This document shows, one piece after another, positions 25,060 through 34,746 of a stretch of 47,259 bases of DNA. The notes below the pieces were generated by a model. It had not been told where the DNA came from and made no database searches. It saw only the letters and a program-made list of their open reading frames with translations. The position numbers were made by a program, and so were the translations under genes. Origin of the DNA: Bacillus mycoides (GTDB lineage: Bacteria > Bacillota > Bacilli > Bacillales > Bacillaceae_G). The first letter of the stretch is position 1; each line of letters starts with the position of its first letter. The DNA is taken from positions 1 through 47,259 of the forward strand of contig NZ_LXLV01000043.1 of assembly GCF_001757995.1 (NCBI RefSeq), read 5' to 3'.

Positions 25060-26241
25060 ATGTTATCACTTTTATTAATTCCAGCAACCTTTATAACTGT
25101 AGCTTATTTTTATCAAAGTAATGGACCGAATGATAAGAAAAAAATTGCAACGTTTTTTGAAATTGCAAAGATATGTGTTCAATATAAAGGTGAATTACAA
25201 TACCCCATTTTTATAAAAGAAATTAAAGATGATATAAGTATGAATTACGTTTACAAGTTACCACTTGGTGTACCTAGTCAACTAATCCAAAAGTTAGCTG
25301 AAGTATTAGAAGAAGGTCTATATAAACCTGTTAAAATATCGTTTCACCAAAGAGAGCTTCATATTCGAGTATTTAGCCAACGAATACCTGAAATGTGGAA
25401 TTGGTCTAAGGATCTATTAAAAGAGCATACATGGAGAGTTATGATGGGGAAAGCGTTAGAAAAACATGTGTATCATGATTTCGAGAAAACACCACATATG
25501 TGCGTGTCGGGTATGACACGGTTTGGAAAAACAGTATTTTTAAAAAATGTGATGACTAGTTTGATTTTGCAACAATCTCAACATGTGAATTTTTTTATTA
25601 TCGATCTGAAAGAAGGGCTAGAATTTAGTCCTTACAAAGAGCTATCCCAAGTTGTGGAAGTAGCTGAAAATCCAGAACAGGCGTTAGAAATGTTGATAAG
25701 GGTACGTGAAAAGATGGGAAAACAGATTGAAATGATGAAAAAGTCCTATTTTACCAATATCATAGACACATCAATTAAAGAACGTTGCTTCATCATAGTA
25801 GATGAAGGAGCAAATCTTTGTCCTACACAAGGGTTACCTAAAAAACAACGTGATGTATTATTCATGTGTCAGGAGATGTTATCTGAAATTGCAAGAATCG
25901 GAGGTGGTTTAGGATTTCGACTCATATTTTGTACGCAATATCCAACCTCTGATACATTGCCAAGGCAAATCAAACAAAATGCTGATGCGAAGCTAGGTTT
26001 TCGATTACCAACAATGGTTGCTTCACAAGTTGCATTGGATGAATCAGGCCTAGAAGATTTGCCTTCCCTCCCTGGAAGGGCATTACTTAAGACTGATCGT
26101 ACAGAAGAAATCCAGGTACCTTTTTTAAAAGATAAAGATATGTGGGAGTTACTGAAGAAATATAAGGTGGTGAAGCAAAATGAGGCATCAAACACTCAAA
26201 CAGAAAGCGAGACAAATCGAGATTTTATCCACTTTGAGTAA
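25060..26241 (+). CDS. FtsK/SpoIIIE-like DNA translocase
   Basis: 393 residues from the ATG at 25060, 10 bp after AAGGAGG; an ATG at 25051 lies too close to that site. One N-terminal membrane segment (LLLIPATFITVAYF). Walker A VSGMTRFGKTVFLKN (~150), followed by FFIIDLKEGLEF, Walker B CFIIVDEGANL (~245) and the sensor-like RLIFCTQYPTSDTLP (~285). Such short FtsK-like ATPases act as DNA pumps or coupling proteins in Gram-positive plasmids and integrative elements. The start of the Replic_Relax gene overlaps its last 62 bp, a tight functional pair. Confidence 0.82.
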   Translation: MLSLLLIPATFITVAYFYQSNGPNDKKKIATFFEIAKICVQYKGELQYPIFIKEIKDDISMNYVYKLPLGVPSQLIQKLAEVLEEGLYKPVKISFHQRELHIRVFSQRIPEMWNWSKDLLKEHTWRVMMGKALEKHVYHDFEKTPHMCVSGMTRFGKTVFLKNVMTSLILQQSQHVNFFIIDLKEGLEFSPYKELSQVVEVAENPEQALEMLIRVREKMGKQIEMMKKSYFTNIIDTSIKERCFIIVDEGANLCPTQGLPKKQRDVLFMCQEMLSEIARIGGGLGFRLIFCTQYPTSDTLPRQIKQNADAKLGFRLPTMVASQVALDESGLEDLPSLPGRALLKTDRTEEIQVPFLKDKDMWELLKKYKVVKQNEASNTQTESETNRDFIHFE

Positions 26242-26797
26242 GTTAGATTTTTTAACTAGGAGGCAATTACAAGCCATCCACTGTCTAGGGAGCATTCGAA
26301 ATGCAAATCGTGTATTAAAGGATATGCACCCGTATTGTCACATTACAAAAATGGCTCGTGAACACGTATATTATTTAAATAAAAAGGGGCGGGATTTATT
26401 AGGCATTACAAAAGAAGTAAAGAAAAGTATTCAATTACAGCACATATTAATGCGAAACGAAAGCTGGATGTGGCTTGGATTTCCAGAATGGAAGACAGAA
26501 AGACCTATCGAGTTTTCAATTAATGGTCAACGGTATCAGATTATTCCTGACGCAACGTATTTTGAGGATAATGTTCCCCATTTTGTTGAAATAGATCGTA
26601 TGCAACATATGAAGGTAAACGAACATAAAATACAGTTATATGGCCATATAACAGATATCTATAAAAGACAGAATGCTATTGTTCCAGTAATTAATTTTTT
26701 TACATTATCAGACTATCGACAATCAAAGTTAGAGCAATATGCTATAAACCGAAATGTGTTTATGAGAACATTTGTAATGGAAGATGTTTTTAGTTAA
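26180..26797 (+). CDS. Replication-relaxation (Replic_Relax) family protein
   Basis: 205 residues; ATG after AAGGTGGTG inside the end of the FtsK-like gene. The N-terminal winged helix (EILSTLSKLDFLTRRQLQAI), then YYLNKKGRDLLGI, is followed by a nuclease-like C-terminal half (RYQIIPDATYFEDNVPHFVE, then IDRMQH) with the D...E-x-D pattern typical of this family. Members are always found with FtsK-like ATPases in plasmids and conjugative elements and are thought to work in plasmid replication or transfer. The biochemical role is not settled. Confidence 0.78.
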   Translation: MRHQTLKQKARQIEILSTLSKLDFLTRRQLQAIHCLGSIRNANRVLKDMHPYCHITKMAREHVYYLNKKGRDLLGITKEVKKSIQLQHILMRNESWMWLGFPEWKTERPIEFSINGQRYQIIPDATYFEDNVPHFVEIDRMQHMKVNEHKIQLYGHITDIYKRQNAIVPVINFFTLSDYRQSKLEQYAINRNVFMRTFVMEDVFS

Positions 26798-26798
26798 T

Positions 26799-27023
26799 TC
26801 ACGCCCAAAAATCAGTAGAATCTACACTTTTTCCGGTTAAGTTCCTTAAAGCTTTTATAATGCGATTTGAATTCTTAGTTGTTGGTGATACGCTGTCCAA
26901 ACTACACAATCGACTGACAGTAGAACGAGTTACACCACTTTTTGAAGAGAGTTCTTCTTGTGTAATTTTGTGTCTATCTAAAAAACGACCTAAAGCTGAT
27001 CTAGGTTTAGAATACCAATTCAT
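26799..27023 (-). CDS. XRE-family HTH regulator (74 aa)
   Basis: The ATG at 27023 follows AAGGAAG with 8-bp spacing. The protein is essentially one Cro/CI-type helix-turn-helix (LGRFLDRHKITQEELSSKSG, then VTRSTVSRLCSLD). Converging with the Replic_Relax gene (1 bp between stop codons). Probably a repressor of a neighbouring plasmid promoter; its operator is not identified. Confidence 0.8.
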   Translation of the reverse strand: MNWYSKPRSALGRFLDRHKITQEELSSKSGVTRSTVSRLCSLDSVSPTTKNSNRIIKALRNLTGKSVDSTDFWA

Positions 27024-27179
27024 CAAATTCACTTCCTTATGTGTTTTACTTACAGTTTGTCCAATAATCCCATTTTTTAAAAGTCACTGAAAATAGGAAT
27101 TTTATTAATAGTTGAGCATAATATTGAATAAGAAATAAAAATAAAAAAATATGTAATAATTTTGTGGAATCTAGCATTA

Positions 27180-27230
27180 ATAGTAGTAGCTACAAGTTGC
27201 TGATACACTATCCTAATGGCAACTTGTTGC
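27180..27230. other. Hairpin in the gap before the polymerase gene
   Basis: ACAAGTTGC and GCAACTTGT (about 27192-27228) pair across a ~19-nt loop. No gene in 27024-27450. Confidence 0.45.
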
Positions 27231-27250
27231 AAAGGGTATTCCTATAAAAT

Positions 27251-27290
27251 AAAAAGCTTAAACCCATTGATACACAAGGGTTTAGGCTTT
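27251..27290. terminator. Bidirectional terminator
   Basis: AAAAAGCTTAAACCC pairs with GGGTTTAGGCTTTT around TTGATACACAA; A- and T-runs flank it. It shares the GATACACAAGGG core with the dyad at 21569. Confidence 0.75.
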
Positions 27291-27417
27291 TCTTAATTTA
27301 TGGGTTAATGAAAACCAGTTTAATAAATTAAGAGATATCATGTTGTTGAGTGGTCGAATATTGAAGAATTAGATTAATAATTTCACGTACCATAATAATA
27401 AAATATTTTTTAAATGG

Positions 27418-27461
27418 TTGTATAACGTAAAACAAAAGGTTTATAATAGGAACAAATGTTC
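27418..27461 (+). promoter_or_regulatory. SOS promoter with LexA box
   Basis: TTGTAT (27418-27423), 18 bp, TATAAT (27442-27447), then GAACAAATGTTC at 27450-27461, a perfect match to the Bacillus LexA (DinR) consensus GAAC-N4-GTTC, covering the transcription start. Controls the Y-family polymerase gene and, before the transposon insertion, yolD. Confidence 0.85.
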
Positions 27462-27482
27462 TGTTTTTTGGAGGGTAAACCA

Positions 27483-28754
27483 ATGTTTGATTACTCGAAA
27501 TGCATGAATCGAATGATTTTCTGCATAGATCTATGTTCATTTTTTGCTAGTTGTGCGTGTGTTATGAGAGGATTAGATCCTTTAAAAGTAAAGTTGGCTG
27601 TTGTTGGTGACGTAAATAGAAAAGGATCTATTGTGCTGGCTGCCACTCCCGAATTGAAAAAAATGGGCATTTCTACAGCAACCAGATTATACGAAGTACC
27701 AAAAGATCCAAATATAATTATCGTAAATGCAACAATGAGAAGATTTGTTGAAATTTCAAATCAAATCACAGAAATTTATACAAAGTATGTAGCATTAGAG
27801 GATCTACACGTTTACTCAATCGACGAATGCTTTTTAGACATGCAACAAACAGCGCACCTTTTCGGACGTGATCCAATTGTAATTGCTAAACGAATTCAAA
27901 AAGAGATATATGATACAACTGGTATAACTGCATCCATTGGGATAGCACCTACCTTATTTCTCTCAAAGGTTGCTCTAGATGTGGAAAGTAAACATTCGAA
28001 TTCCAGGATTACAATGTGGTCATACGAAGATGTTTCGAAGAAATTATGGAATATTAAACCCCTTCAAAAAGTATGGGGAATTGGAACGGCGACTCAGGAA
28101 GCTTTACACAGCATGGGGCTATTTTCCTTGAAGGATGTTGCTAGAACGCCTAAAGAACATCTAATCAAGCGATTTGGAAAAGTAAAAGGTGAAGAGTTAT
28201 ATCGTTTCTCATACGGTATTGATGAGAGCCGAATTGCTAATAAATACATTCCAAAAAGCACTTCTATTACAAAAGGACAAATCTTGTTAGAGGACTGTTT
28301 CAGCCCAACTAAATTAAAATTACTCCTTCTAGAACAAATTGAAGAAACTTGTTTTCGTTTACGATCTATAGATAAATGCTGTCGTACGGTTGAGCTTTCT
28401 ATAGGCTATAGCAAATACATCGGTGGAGGATTTAAACGAGCGATTACCTTAGATCAACCGACATGTTTAACGGAAGATGTCTACGCTGCTTGTTTAAGCT
28501 TATTAAAAAAGTTTCACTCTGGTCATCCGGTGCGCCAAATACACATCACACTAAAGAATTTGACCAGGGACGATGCAATTCAAATGTCACTGTTCGAAGA
28601 TACTTCCCAAAAAGATACTAAAAGGAAATTAGCAAAGACAATGGACGGAATCCGGCATAGATATGGTAAAAATTCAATTATGCGTGGGATTAGCTACATT
28701 AAAGGGGCTACACAAAGGGAAAGAAACGGAAAAATAGGTGGACATAAAGAATAA
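27483..28754 (+). CDS. uvrX: Y-family (UV-damage, UvrX-like) DNA polymerase
   Basis: 423 residues; the ATG at 27483 follows GGAGGG. Catalytic acids: CIDLCSFFASC (first Asp, ~15) and YSIDECFLDM (Asp-Glu, ~113). The helix-hairpin-helix region (VWGIGTATQEALHSMGLFSL) and little-finger domain (TVELSIGYSKYIGGGF) complete a lesion-bypass polymerase. A likely clamp-binding segment, AIQMSLFED, is near the C-terminus. Plasmid and prophage UvrX genes of Bacillus are LexA-controlled and followed by yolD, exactly as here. Confidence 0.9.
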   Translation: MFDYSKCMNRMIFCIDLCSFFASCACVMRGLDPLKVKLAVVGDVNRKGSIVLAATPELKKMGISTATRLYEVPKDPNIIIVNATMRRFVEISNQITEIYTKYVALEDLHVYSIDECFLDMQQTAHLFGRDPIVIAKRIQKEIYDTTGITASIGIAPTLFLSKVALDVESKHSNSRITMWSYEDVSKKLWNIKPLQKVWGIGTATQEALHSMGLFSLKDVARTPKEHLIKRFGKVKGEELYRFSYGIDESRIANKYIPKSTSITKGQILLEDCFSPTKLKLLLLEQIEETCFRLRSIDKCCRTVELSIGYSKYIGGGFKRAITLDQPTCLTEDVYAACLSLLKKFHSGHPVRQIHITLKNLTRDDAIQMSLFEDTSQKDTKRKLAKTMDGIRHRYGKNSIMRGISYIKGATQRERNGKIGGHKE

Positions 28755-28769
28755 GGAGGAATACAGATT

Positions 28770-28844
28770 ATGATTGATAGAGGTATGATGCGATGGGTTC
28801 CATTTTTTAAACATACTATAATGAGAAGAGGTTACTATGTCTAA
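28770..28844 (+). pseudogene. yolD: 5' fragment of yolD, cut by the transposon
   Basis: After AAGGAGGAA, the frame reads MIDRGMMRWVPF, the characteristic N-terminus of YolD-like proteins, and then changes to unrelated KHTIMRRGYYV and stops. The break is at CCATTTT (28800-28806). The missing part of the gene lies at 35241-35540. Rejoined, it would give a protein of 109 residues, the usual YolD length. Confidence 0.85.
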
Positions 28845-28870
28845 TATGAGAGCATAGAGCCTCTTTTTTC
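28826..28870 (+). terminator. Hairpin at the transposon left end
   Basis: AAGAGG pairs with CCTCTT followed by TTTT, with an inner ACTATG/CATAG pairing. It would terminate the uvrX transcript after entry into the transposon. Confidence 0.55.
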
Positions 28871-29033
28871 TTACATAATATATTTCATAATGGGATATTA
28901 AAATGAATGTCTAATATGTATACAATGTTTAAGGGATACGCTTGTTTAACTATGAGTTAGGGTATGTAGCACATAGTGAGAGGCGTAGTGAGGTCGGCAG
29001 ACTGAGCATAATAGATTTTAAGAGGTGAGAACT

Positions 29034-30133
29034 ATGCGTATACAAGAGGTGACCCTAGAAAATGGCAAGAGATTTATGTTAGTAGATGATGAAGGCATTC
29101 CTGTGATTCCTGTAGTGAAGTACCTCAAGTATTTGGATGCCACAGGGAAAAGTAGCAACACACAGAAGACGTACTGTTATGCGTTAAAACAGTATTTCTT
29201 GTATTTGCAGGAAACAGGTAAAGATTACAAGCATATAAGATTGGAAGACTTGGCAGAGTTTGTGGGATGGTTGTGGAATCCATATGAGAGCACTAAGGTG
29301 ACATCCCTTCGACCTGTAAAGGCAAAGAAAACAGAAAGGACGGTGAACCTTACGGTCACCGTTGTCACAAACTTCTACGACTATTTGTACCGTAACGAAG
29401 AACTACCGCGTGACATTGGCGAGAAGCTTATGCGGCAAGTTTTCTACATCATGTCAACAAAGACAAGCCATCTATACGAAATGTGTTGAAAGTGAAAGAG
29501 CCTCGTAAGAGGATTCAAACGCTTACGAAAGAGCAAGTGCAGCAAGTTTTAGCGGCTACTACAAATATACGTGACACCTTCCTCATCCAATTATTGTTTG
29601 AGACGGGTTTGCGGATTGGAGAGGCACTCTCTTTATTTTTAGAAGACTTCAAATTTGATCATGGAAAAGGGCATCGGATTCGTTTAACGGATCGGGGAGA
29701 ATTGGAGAATGGCGCGAAACTCAAAACGGGGGAACGAGAGATTTTTGTGTCACAAGCTTTATTGGACTTATATGATGACTATCTGTACGAGATTATTGAC
29801 GATCTCCAGGTGGCTACCAACTTTGTATTTGTGAAGCTACGTGGAGAAAATACTGGTAAACCTATGACATACAGCGATGTGGAAGCCCTATTCAAACGGC
29901 TACGGCAGAAAACGGGGATAGGTGTTCACCCTCATCTGTTTCGTCACACACACGCGACGATATACTACCAGGAAACAAAGGACATTAAACAAGTACAAGA
30001 GCGATTAGGTCATTCTCAAATCCAGACTACGATGAACCTGTATCTTCATCCTTCAGACGAAGACATCCGTAGGGATTGGGAAAAGGCACAAGGCGCCTTT
30101 CGTATGCAACAACAGGACGGTGGGAGAAAATGA
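29034..30133 (+). pseudogene. tnpA: tnpA tyrosine recombinase of Tn554 family, broken
   Basis: The ATG at 29034 follows AAGAGGTGAG. The first frame ends at 29489 after EELPRDIGEKLMRQVF; coding then continues in another frame with LHHVNKDKPSIRNVLKVKEP. The connecting ~10-15 residues usual in TnpA are missing, so a small deletion out of frame near 29445 has split the gene. The catalytic part is intact: GLRIGEALSL (Arg), HLFRHTHATI (HxxR), LGHSQIQTTMNLY (His and Tyr nucleophile). Its stop overlaps the tnpB start (ATGA). Confidence 0.85.
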
Positions 30134-32232
30134 AGTACTCTCAACAGATAGTAATAGAACAATTAGGGTTTCACGAACGATTACAGCGCGAGCTGTCAAG
30201 TTATATAGAGAAGACGGTGCAACATGATGGCTACGTTACTACTCAATGTATAAAGGACTCCTACTTCTTAATTAACGATAGTTGGCATATCGGATTTTTG
30301 AAAAATATTCCACAGTTTCGAAAAATGATAGATAACTATAAGGGCAAACGCCGGAATGTGCATTTTCGCATTAACAGTTCAACTATCAACCTAGAAGTGA
30401 AATATGTGTGGTATCAGAAACTATTTAACGAACAATGGGCATTGAGCAGCAGCTTTAACGCAAAAGCAGCACACTTGAACAAGTTATCAGATTTTCTCAA
30501 CGAAAAATACCCTACCATTCCCTCTCTTCTGGATTTAGATATCGATCATGCGGAACGGGAATGGTGGTTTTGGTTAAAACATCAAGGAATTCCCACACAA
30601 AAGACCTCAAAACACAAATTATTTGGAGAATATTCTTGTAAATCAGCTATAGCGACCTATTTACGTGCCATCCATTCCAGTTTCTTTACGCTGACAGACC
30701 TGCGTGATGAATGGGAGAAAGATCGCTGGGATATACGGATACTGTATGACAAGTATGGGATCTCCTATAATAAAAGCCAGACTGCGCATTACATTAATTT
30801 TACTACAATAGAACAGGTGAAAATAAGAGAAGAAACCAAAAGATATATCAAGCAACGCTTAATCAGTAAGAATCATTTCTCATGGAGTTCAGCATGTAAC
30901 TACTTAAAGGCTTTACCTAAATTTCTATCTTTCATATTTTCAATGGAGCCAGCATGGAATGATTTAAAGGGCTTAAAACGATCTCACATGGAAAAATACA
31001 TCCAATGGTTGCAGGAATACGCTAACAAAAAAAGTGCAGATCCAGAAAAATATATATCAGAGAAGTTGAAAATCATAGGTAAGTTTTTGGAGGATATTCA
31101 ACTATGCGACTATGATATTTCTCCTGATACGCATGTACGATTATTACTTTTCCCTGGGGATACACCAAAATTAAGAAAAAAGTCCATTGGAAAAATTGAT
31201 TACATAACTGACTTTGTATTGGAACAACTCTTTACTCACCTCAATGATCTACACAGTGAGGTTATACCAGTAGTATGGATTGCTTTTAAAACCGGATTGC
31301 GTATTTCAGATGTGTTAGGACTCACGACAGATTGTCTTGTACAACTGAATGGTAAATATTCCATTATCACAGATATTAAGAAAACGTATGTACAAGCACA
31401 CCGGATTCCTATTGACGAGGAACTCGCAAATATTCTTGCGGTTCTCATTCAGAAATCCAAAGAAAATAGTAATCAAGACAATAACCCCGAAGGGTTAATT
31501 TTTGTTCGCTACCGGGGCTCTCGCAAAGGAAAACCTTATTTGCAGAACTGGATTCAAATTCACCTCAATGCATTGGTAAAACGAAATAACATTGTGGACG
31601 AGGATGGGAAGTTATTTCATTTTAAGACTCATCAATTCCGCCATACGTATGCTGTTAAATTGTTGAATGGGGGCACTGATATTATAACGGTACAGGAATT
31701 GTTAGCCCATGCTTCCCCTGAAATGACCTTGCGGTATGCCAAACTGTTAGATGACACGAAACGAAAGGCATTTGAATCGGTCATTAACCAAGGAGTATTC
31801 AGTTTCGATTGGAATGGTAAGGTGCAGGAAATCAAGGCAGACGAAGATATTCCAAAGGACATCCTGCAAGCTCTCTGGCAAGATCATAAACTAAATGCAA
31901 TGGATAATCCGTACGGGACGTGTCATGCACGATTGAAAGGCGATTGTCCGCATATGGAAGCTCCTCCTTGCCTTACGTGTAATGGTGGCAGTCCGTGTAA
32001 AGATTTAGCGATTGGCTTTTCAGAGTTAGACGCGGAAAAATACGAAATGCATGTGAAAACAACAGCAAGAGCCATCGAGGTAGCGAAACAACATGGTCGT
32101 GGTGACATGGTGGAAAAGTACGAGCGGAACTTACAGCGATACCAAGGCATTTTAGAGAATATCCGTGAGGGGCATATTATCTTCGGCAGGCAAGAACGCA
32201 TGAAGAGAAAGGTAGGTATACGAAATGGATAA
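30130..32232 (+). CDS. tnpB: TnpB tyrosine recombinase of Tn554 family
   Basis: 700 residues, ATG at 30130 inside the tnpA stop region, GGTGGGAG upstream. The C-terminal recombinase domain shows FKTGLRISDVLGL (Arg ~395), HQFRHTYAVKLLNGG (HxxR ~510) and LLAHASPEMTLRYAKL (His and Tyr ~540). A cysteine-rich tail (CHARLKGDCPHMEAPPCLTC) follows. Together with TnpA and TnpC it catalyses site-specific insertion of Tn554-like elements. Appears intact. Confidence 0.9.
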   Translation: MKYSQQIVIEQLGFHERLQRELSSYIEKTVQHDGYVTTQCIKDSYFLINDSWHIGFLKNIPQFRKMIDNYKGKRRNVHFRINSSTINLEVKYVWYQKLFNEQWALSSSFNAKAAHLNKLSDFLNEKYPTIPSLLDLDIDHAEREWWFWLKHQGIPTQKTSKHKLFGEYSCKSAIATYLRAIHSSFFTLTDLRDEWEKDRWDIRILYDKYGISYNKSQTAHYINFTTIEQVKIREETKRYIKQRLISKNHFSWSSACNYLKALPKFLSFIFSMEPAWNDLKGLKRSHMEKYIQWLQEYANKKSADPEKYISEKLKIIGKFLEDIQLCDYDISPDTHVRLLLFPGDTPKLRKKSIGKIDYITDFVLEQLFTHLNDLHSEVIPVVWIAFKTGLRISDVLGLTTDCLVQLNGKYSIITDIKKTYVQAHRIPIDEELANILAVLIQKSKENSNQDNNPEGLIFVRYRGSRKGKPYLQNWIQIHLNALVKRNNIVDEDGKLFHFKTHQFRHTYAVKLLNGGTDIITVQELLAHASPEMTLRYAKLLDDTKRKAFESVINQGVFSFDWNGKVQEIKADEDIPKDILQALWQDHKLNAMDNPYGTCHARLKGDCPHMEAPPCLTCNGGSPCKDLAIGFSELDAEKYEMHVKTTARAIEVAKQHGRGDMVEKYERNLQRYQGILENIREGHIIFGRQERMKRKVGIRNG

Positions 32233-32605
32233 TTATGACCGCAGAAAACAGTTAAAAGCGATTCATGCGTCACGGAAAGCTTTAACCTATCGGAAGGTCG
32301 ATGAAGCCATTCAACGGCTCTTGCGAGCCAATGAGAACATCAATTTCAACAGCGTGGCAGGCGAGGCTGGAGTGGCAAAAGCGACACTATACAACAACTG
32401 TGAACTACGTGAACGGATTGAAACATTACGTCAGCAACAAGCGCAATCACCAACTGCGAAACAGCTCAAGCGGGAGATGAATGACAGCAACAAAGATGCC
32501 ATCATTGAGTCATTGAAGCGAAGAATCAAGAAGTTGGAAGGGGAAAATAAACAATTACGTGAGCAATTGAAGATTGCTTATGCGGAAGTTTATAGAAAGG
32601 TTTGA
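32225..32605 (+). CDS. tnpC: TnpC accessory protein of Tn554 family
   Basis: 126 residues, overlapping tnpB by 8 bp. The N-terminal half carries a helix-turn-helix-like stretch (INFNSVAGEAGVAKATLYNN) and the C-terminal half a coiled coil (IESLKRRIKKLEGENKQLRE). In Tn554, TnpC affects the frequency and orientation of insertion. Last gene of the transposition operon. Confidence 0.85.
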   Translation: MDNYDRRKQLKAIHASRKALTYRKVDEAIQRLLRANENINFNSVAGEAGVAKATLYNNCELRERIETLRQQQAQSPTAKQLKREMNDSNKDAIIESLKRRIKKLEGENKQLREQLKIAYAEVYRKV

Positions 32606-32737
32606 GGAAACGATGTTCCCTTCCTTCTTCCGTTAACGAAGTAGAACCGTTTAATAACAAACCCTAGTAAATTATATAGTGTTGTATTTGTTTTTTGAAA
32701 AATTTAGGTAATAGTTTTTATAGAACAGAAGATAAAC

Positions 32738-32779
32738 AAAGACCGTTAATACATTAGATCTAATGTATTAACGGTCTTT
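32738..32779. terminator. Perfect palindromic bidirectional terminator
   Basis: AAAGACCGTTAATACATTA, GATC, then TAATGTATTAACGGTCTTT: a 19-bp perfect stem between the converging tnpABC and ars operons. Confidence 0.88.
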
Positions 32780-32790
32780 CATTGTTATTA

Positions 32791-33195
32791 TTATTCCCCT
32801 GTTTCAGCAAATCTCTTAATACGTGTACCAATCTCATCACGTACTCTTTGGAATACAGACCACTCTTGCCTCGCTGGATCATCAAATCCCCAATGAGCAC
32901 GTTTTACATGTGGAGGTGTTGTTGGGCATACATCATTTGCATGACCACAAAGTGTTACAATTAGATCAGCATTATTTAGGATTTCTGGATCAATAATATC
33001 AGATGTTTGATTTGTAATATCAATATCTACTTCTTTCATTGCTTTAATAGCGTTTGGATTTACACCGTGTGCTTCAATACCAGCTGAAAGTACGTTCCAT
33101 TTGTCACCTAAATGTTTTTTACCCCAAGCTTCAGCCATTTGACTACGGCAAGAGTTCCCTGTACATAAAAAGTAAATTGTTTTTTTGTTGTTCAT
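32791..33195 (-). CDS. arsC: Arsenate reductase, thioredoxin-coupled
   Basis: 134 residues. The phosphatase-like loop [16 protein letters not shown] gives Cys10 and Arg16; the second and third redox cysteines are in LCGHANDVC (Cys82 and Cys89). It reduces arsenate to arsenite through a Cys10-Cys82-Cys89 cascade regenerated by thioredoxin. Last gene of the operon, 26 bp after acr3, length standard for the family. Confidence 0.95.
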   Translation of the reverse strand: MNNKKTIYFLCTGNSCRSQMAEAWGKKHLGDKWNVLSAGIEAHGVNPNAIKAMKEVDIDITNQTSDIIDPEILNNADLIVTLCGHANDVCPTTPPHVKRAHWGFDDPARQEWSVFQRVRDEIGTRIKRFAETGE

Positions 33196-33221
33196 TTTAA
33201 TTCCACCTTTACTATGAATGT

Positions 33222-34262
33222 TTATCTTGGCTGTGTCTGAAAGTACTTACGTTGGAACCAAAGCGCTACATTTACAAGGGCAATCATAACAGGAACTTCA
33301 ACTAAAGGCCCGATAACTGCTGCAAACGCTGCACCTGACTGGATTCCAAATACACCAACTGCAACTGCAATTGCTAATTCAAAATTGTTACTTCCTGCTG
33401 TAAATGCTAATGTTGTAGTTACTCCGTAACTTGCACCAATTTTTTTACCCATAAAGAAAGAAACAAAGAACATGATTACAAAATAAATAAGTAATGGGAT
33501 CGCAATACGTACAACATCAAACGGTACACTTACAATAACTTCTCCTTTTAAAGAGAACATCACAATTATGGTAAATAGTAATGCGATTAAAGTAATTGGA
33601 CTAATCTTGGGAATAAAGACTTTTTCATACCATAGGCGCCCTTTTGTTTTTACTAAGATTAAACGAGTTAACATCCCAGCTATAAAAGGAATTCCTAAAT
33701 ATATAAATACTGATTTTGCAACCTCTGCCATTGTAATATCAACAATAGCTCCTTCAATTCCCAACCATTCTGGAATTATTGTTACAAATACATACGCATA
33801 CACTGAGAAAAATAACATTTGGAATACAGAGTTAAAAGCGACTAAACCCGCTGCATACTCAGTATCTCCCTTTGCCAGGTCATTCCAAACAATAACCATT
33901 GCAATACAGCGAGCTAAGCCAATCAAAATTAAACCCACCATATATTCTGGTTTATCCGGCAAAAATATTACTGCTAACGCAAACATCAGAACGGGACCAA
34001 TTATCCAGTTTTGAACAAGTGATAATACTAATACTTTTACATCTTTGAAGACTCTCCCCATCTCTTCATAACGAACCTTCGCTAATGGAGGATACATCAT
34101 CAAAATTAAGCCTATTGCAAGTGGAATAGATGTTGTACCCACTTGTAAACTATTTATGCTACTTGTAACTTGAGGGAATAATACCCCTATACCAATTCCA
34201 AGAGCCATGGCGAGAAAAATCCAGATGGTTAAGTATCGATCTAGGAATGATAGTTTTTTCAT
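33222..34262 (-). CDS. acr3: Acr3-type arsenite efflux permease
   Basis: 346 residues with about ten membrane helices. The conserved segment [20 protein letters not shown] holds the cysteine (about residue 118) important for arsenite transport, and [20 protein letters not shown] is the typical signature of the fourth-to-last helices. It exports arsenite produced by ArsC. ATG at 34262, 17 bp after arsI. Often annotated arsB in Bacillus although it belongs to the Acr3 (BASS-like) family. Confidence 0.93.
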   Translation of the reverse strand: MKKLSFLDRYLTIWIFLAMALGIGIGVLFPQVTSSINSLQVGTTSIPLAIGLILMMYPPLAKVRYEEMGRVFKDVKVLVLSLVQNWIIGPVLMFALAVIFLPDKPEYMVGLILIGLARCIAMVIVWNDLAKGDTEYAAGLVAFNSVFQMLFFSVYAYVFVTIIPEWLGIEGAIVDITMAEVAKSVFIYLGIPFIAGMLTRLILVKTKGRLWYEKVFIPKISPITLIALLFTIIVMFSLKGEVIVSVPFDVVRIAIPLLIYFVIMFFVSFFMGKKIGASYGVTTTLAFTAGSNNFELAIAVAVGVFGIQSGAAFAAVIGPLVEVPVMIALVNVALWFQRKYFQTQPR

Positions 34263-34279
34263 TGGATACTCCTTTCAGA

Positions 34280-34681
34280 TTAACAGCAAGATGTAGGTTC
34301 TGTTTTATGAACATCGCTGTCTGCCTTTGTATAGAAAAATTCCCATTCGTTACCGTCAGGATCAGTTATCCAAAACTTATCTTGTACAGCATAGCAACAT
34401 GTTGTATTCATCTCGTCTCTTGCAAAAAAGCCTTCTTTTTCTAATCGCTCCCTATGGACCTTTATTTCTTCTTCATTTTCTACTTGGAATCCAAAATGAT
34501 TCACTCGATTTCCAGACACTTCATCTTTTAAATTTAAAGTGAAGTTAAGCCCTGGGATGTCTAATAGAAATTTTGCATAATCGTTTTTCACCTTAACTGG
34601 CTTTACTCCAAATGTTTTTTCATAGAATTCAATAGATTTTTCTAAATTTGTAACATTAATCCCAACATGTACATATTTCAC
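34280..34681 (-). CDS. arsI: ArsI C-As lyase (vicinal oxygen chelate protein)
   Basis: 133 residues of the glyoxalase/dioxygenase fold. Metal ligands line up as His5, His62 and Glu114, and a vicinal pair Cys95-Cys96 (NTTCCYAVQDK) would bind the organoarsenical; another CC closes the chain. ArsI cleaves methyl or aromatic groups from trivalent organoarsenicals, producing arsenite for export. CadI-type annotation is often given to such proteins, but the ars context favours ArsI. A second ArsR-type operator lies just upstream. Confidence 0.85.
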   Translation of the reverse strand: MKYVHVGINVTNLEKSIEFYEKTFGVKPVKVKNDYAKFLLDIPGLNFTLNLKDEVSGNRVNHFGFQVENEEEIKVHRERLEKEGFFARDEMNTTCCYAVQDKFWITDPDGNEWEFFYTKADSDVHKTEPTSCC

Positions 34682-34713
34682 TACAAATTCCTCCTTTGAT
34701 TTTAAGAAATATT

Positions 34714-34731
34714 AATCAAAAAAATTTGATT
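34714..34731. promoter_or_regulatory. ArsR-type operator between arsR and arsI
   Basis: AATCAAAAAAATTTGATT matches the ATCAA-N6-TTGAT pattern of ArsR operators and of the two copies upstream of arsR. It lies in the 65-bp gap before arsI, next to that gene's ribosome site (CAAAGGAGG). Confidence 0.65.
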
Positions 34732-34746
34732 TATAATTTTAAAAAA

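Noticed and set aside
33568-34542. Plus-strand open frames inside acr3 and arsI
   Set aside because: They are antisense shadows of strongly supported genes, without ribosome sites.
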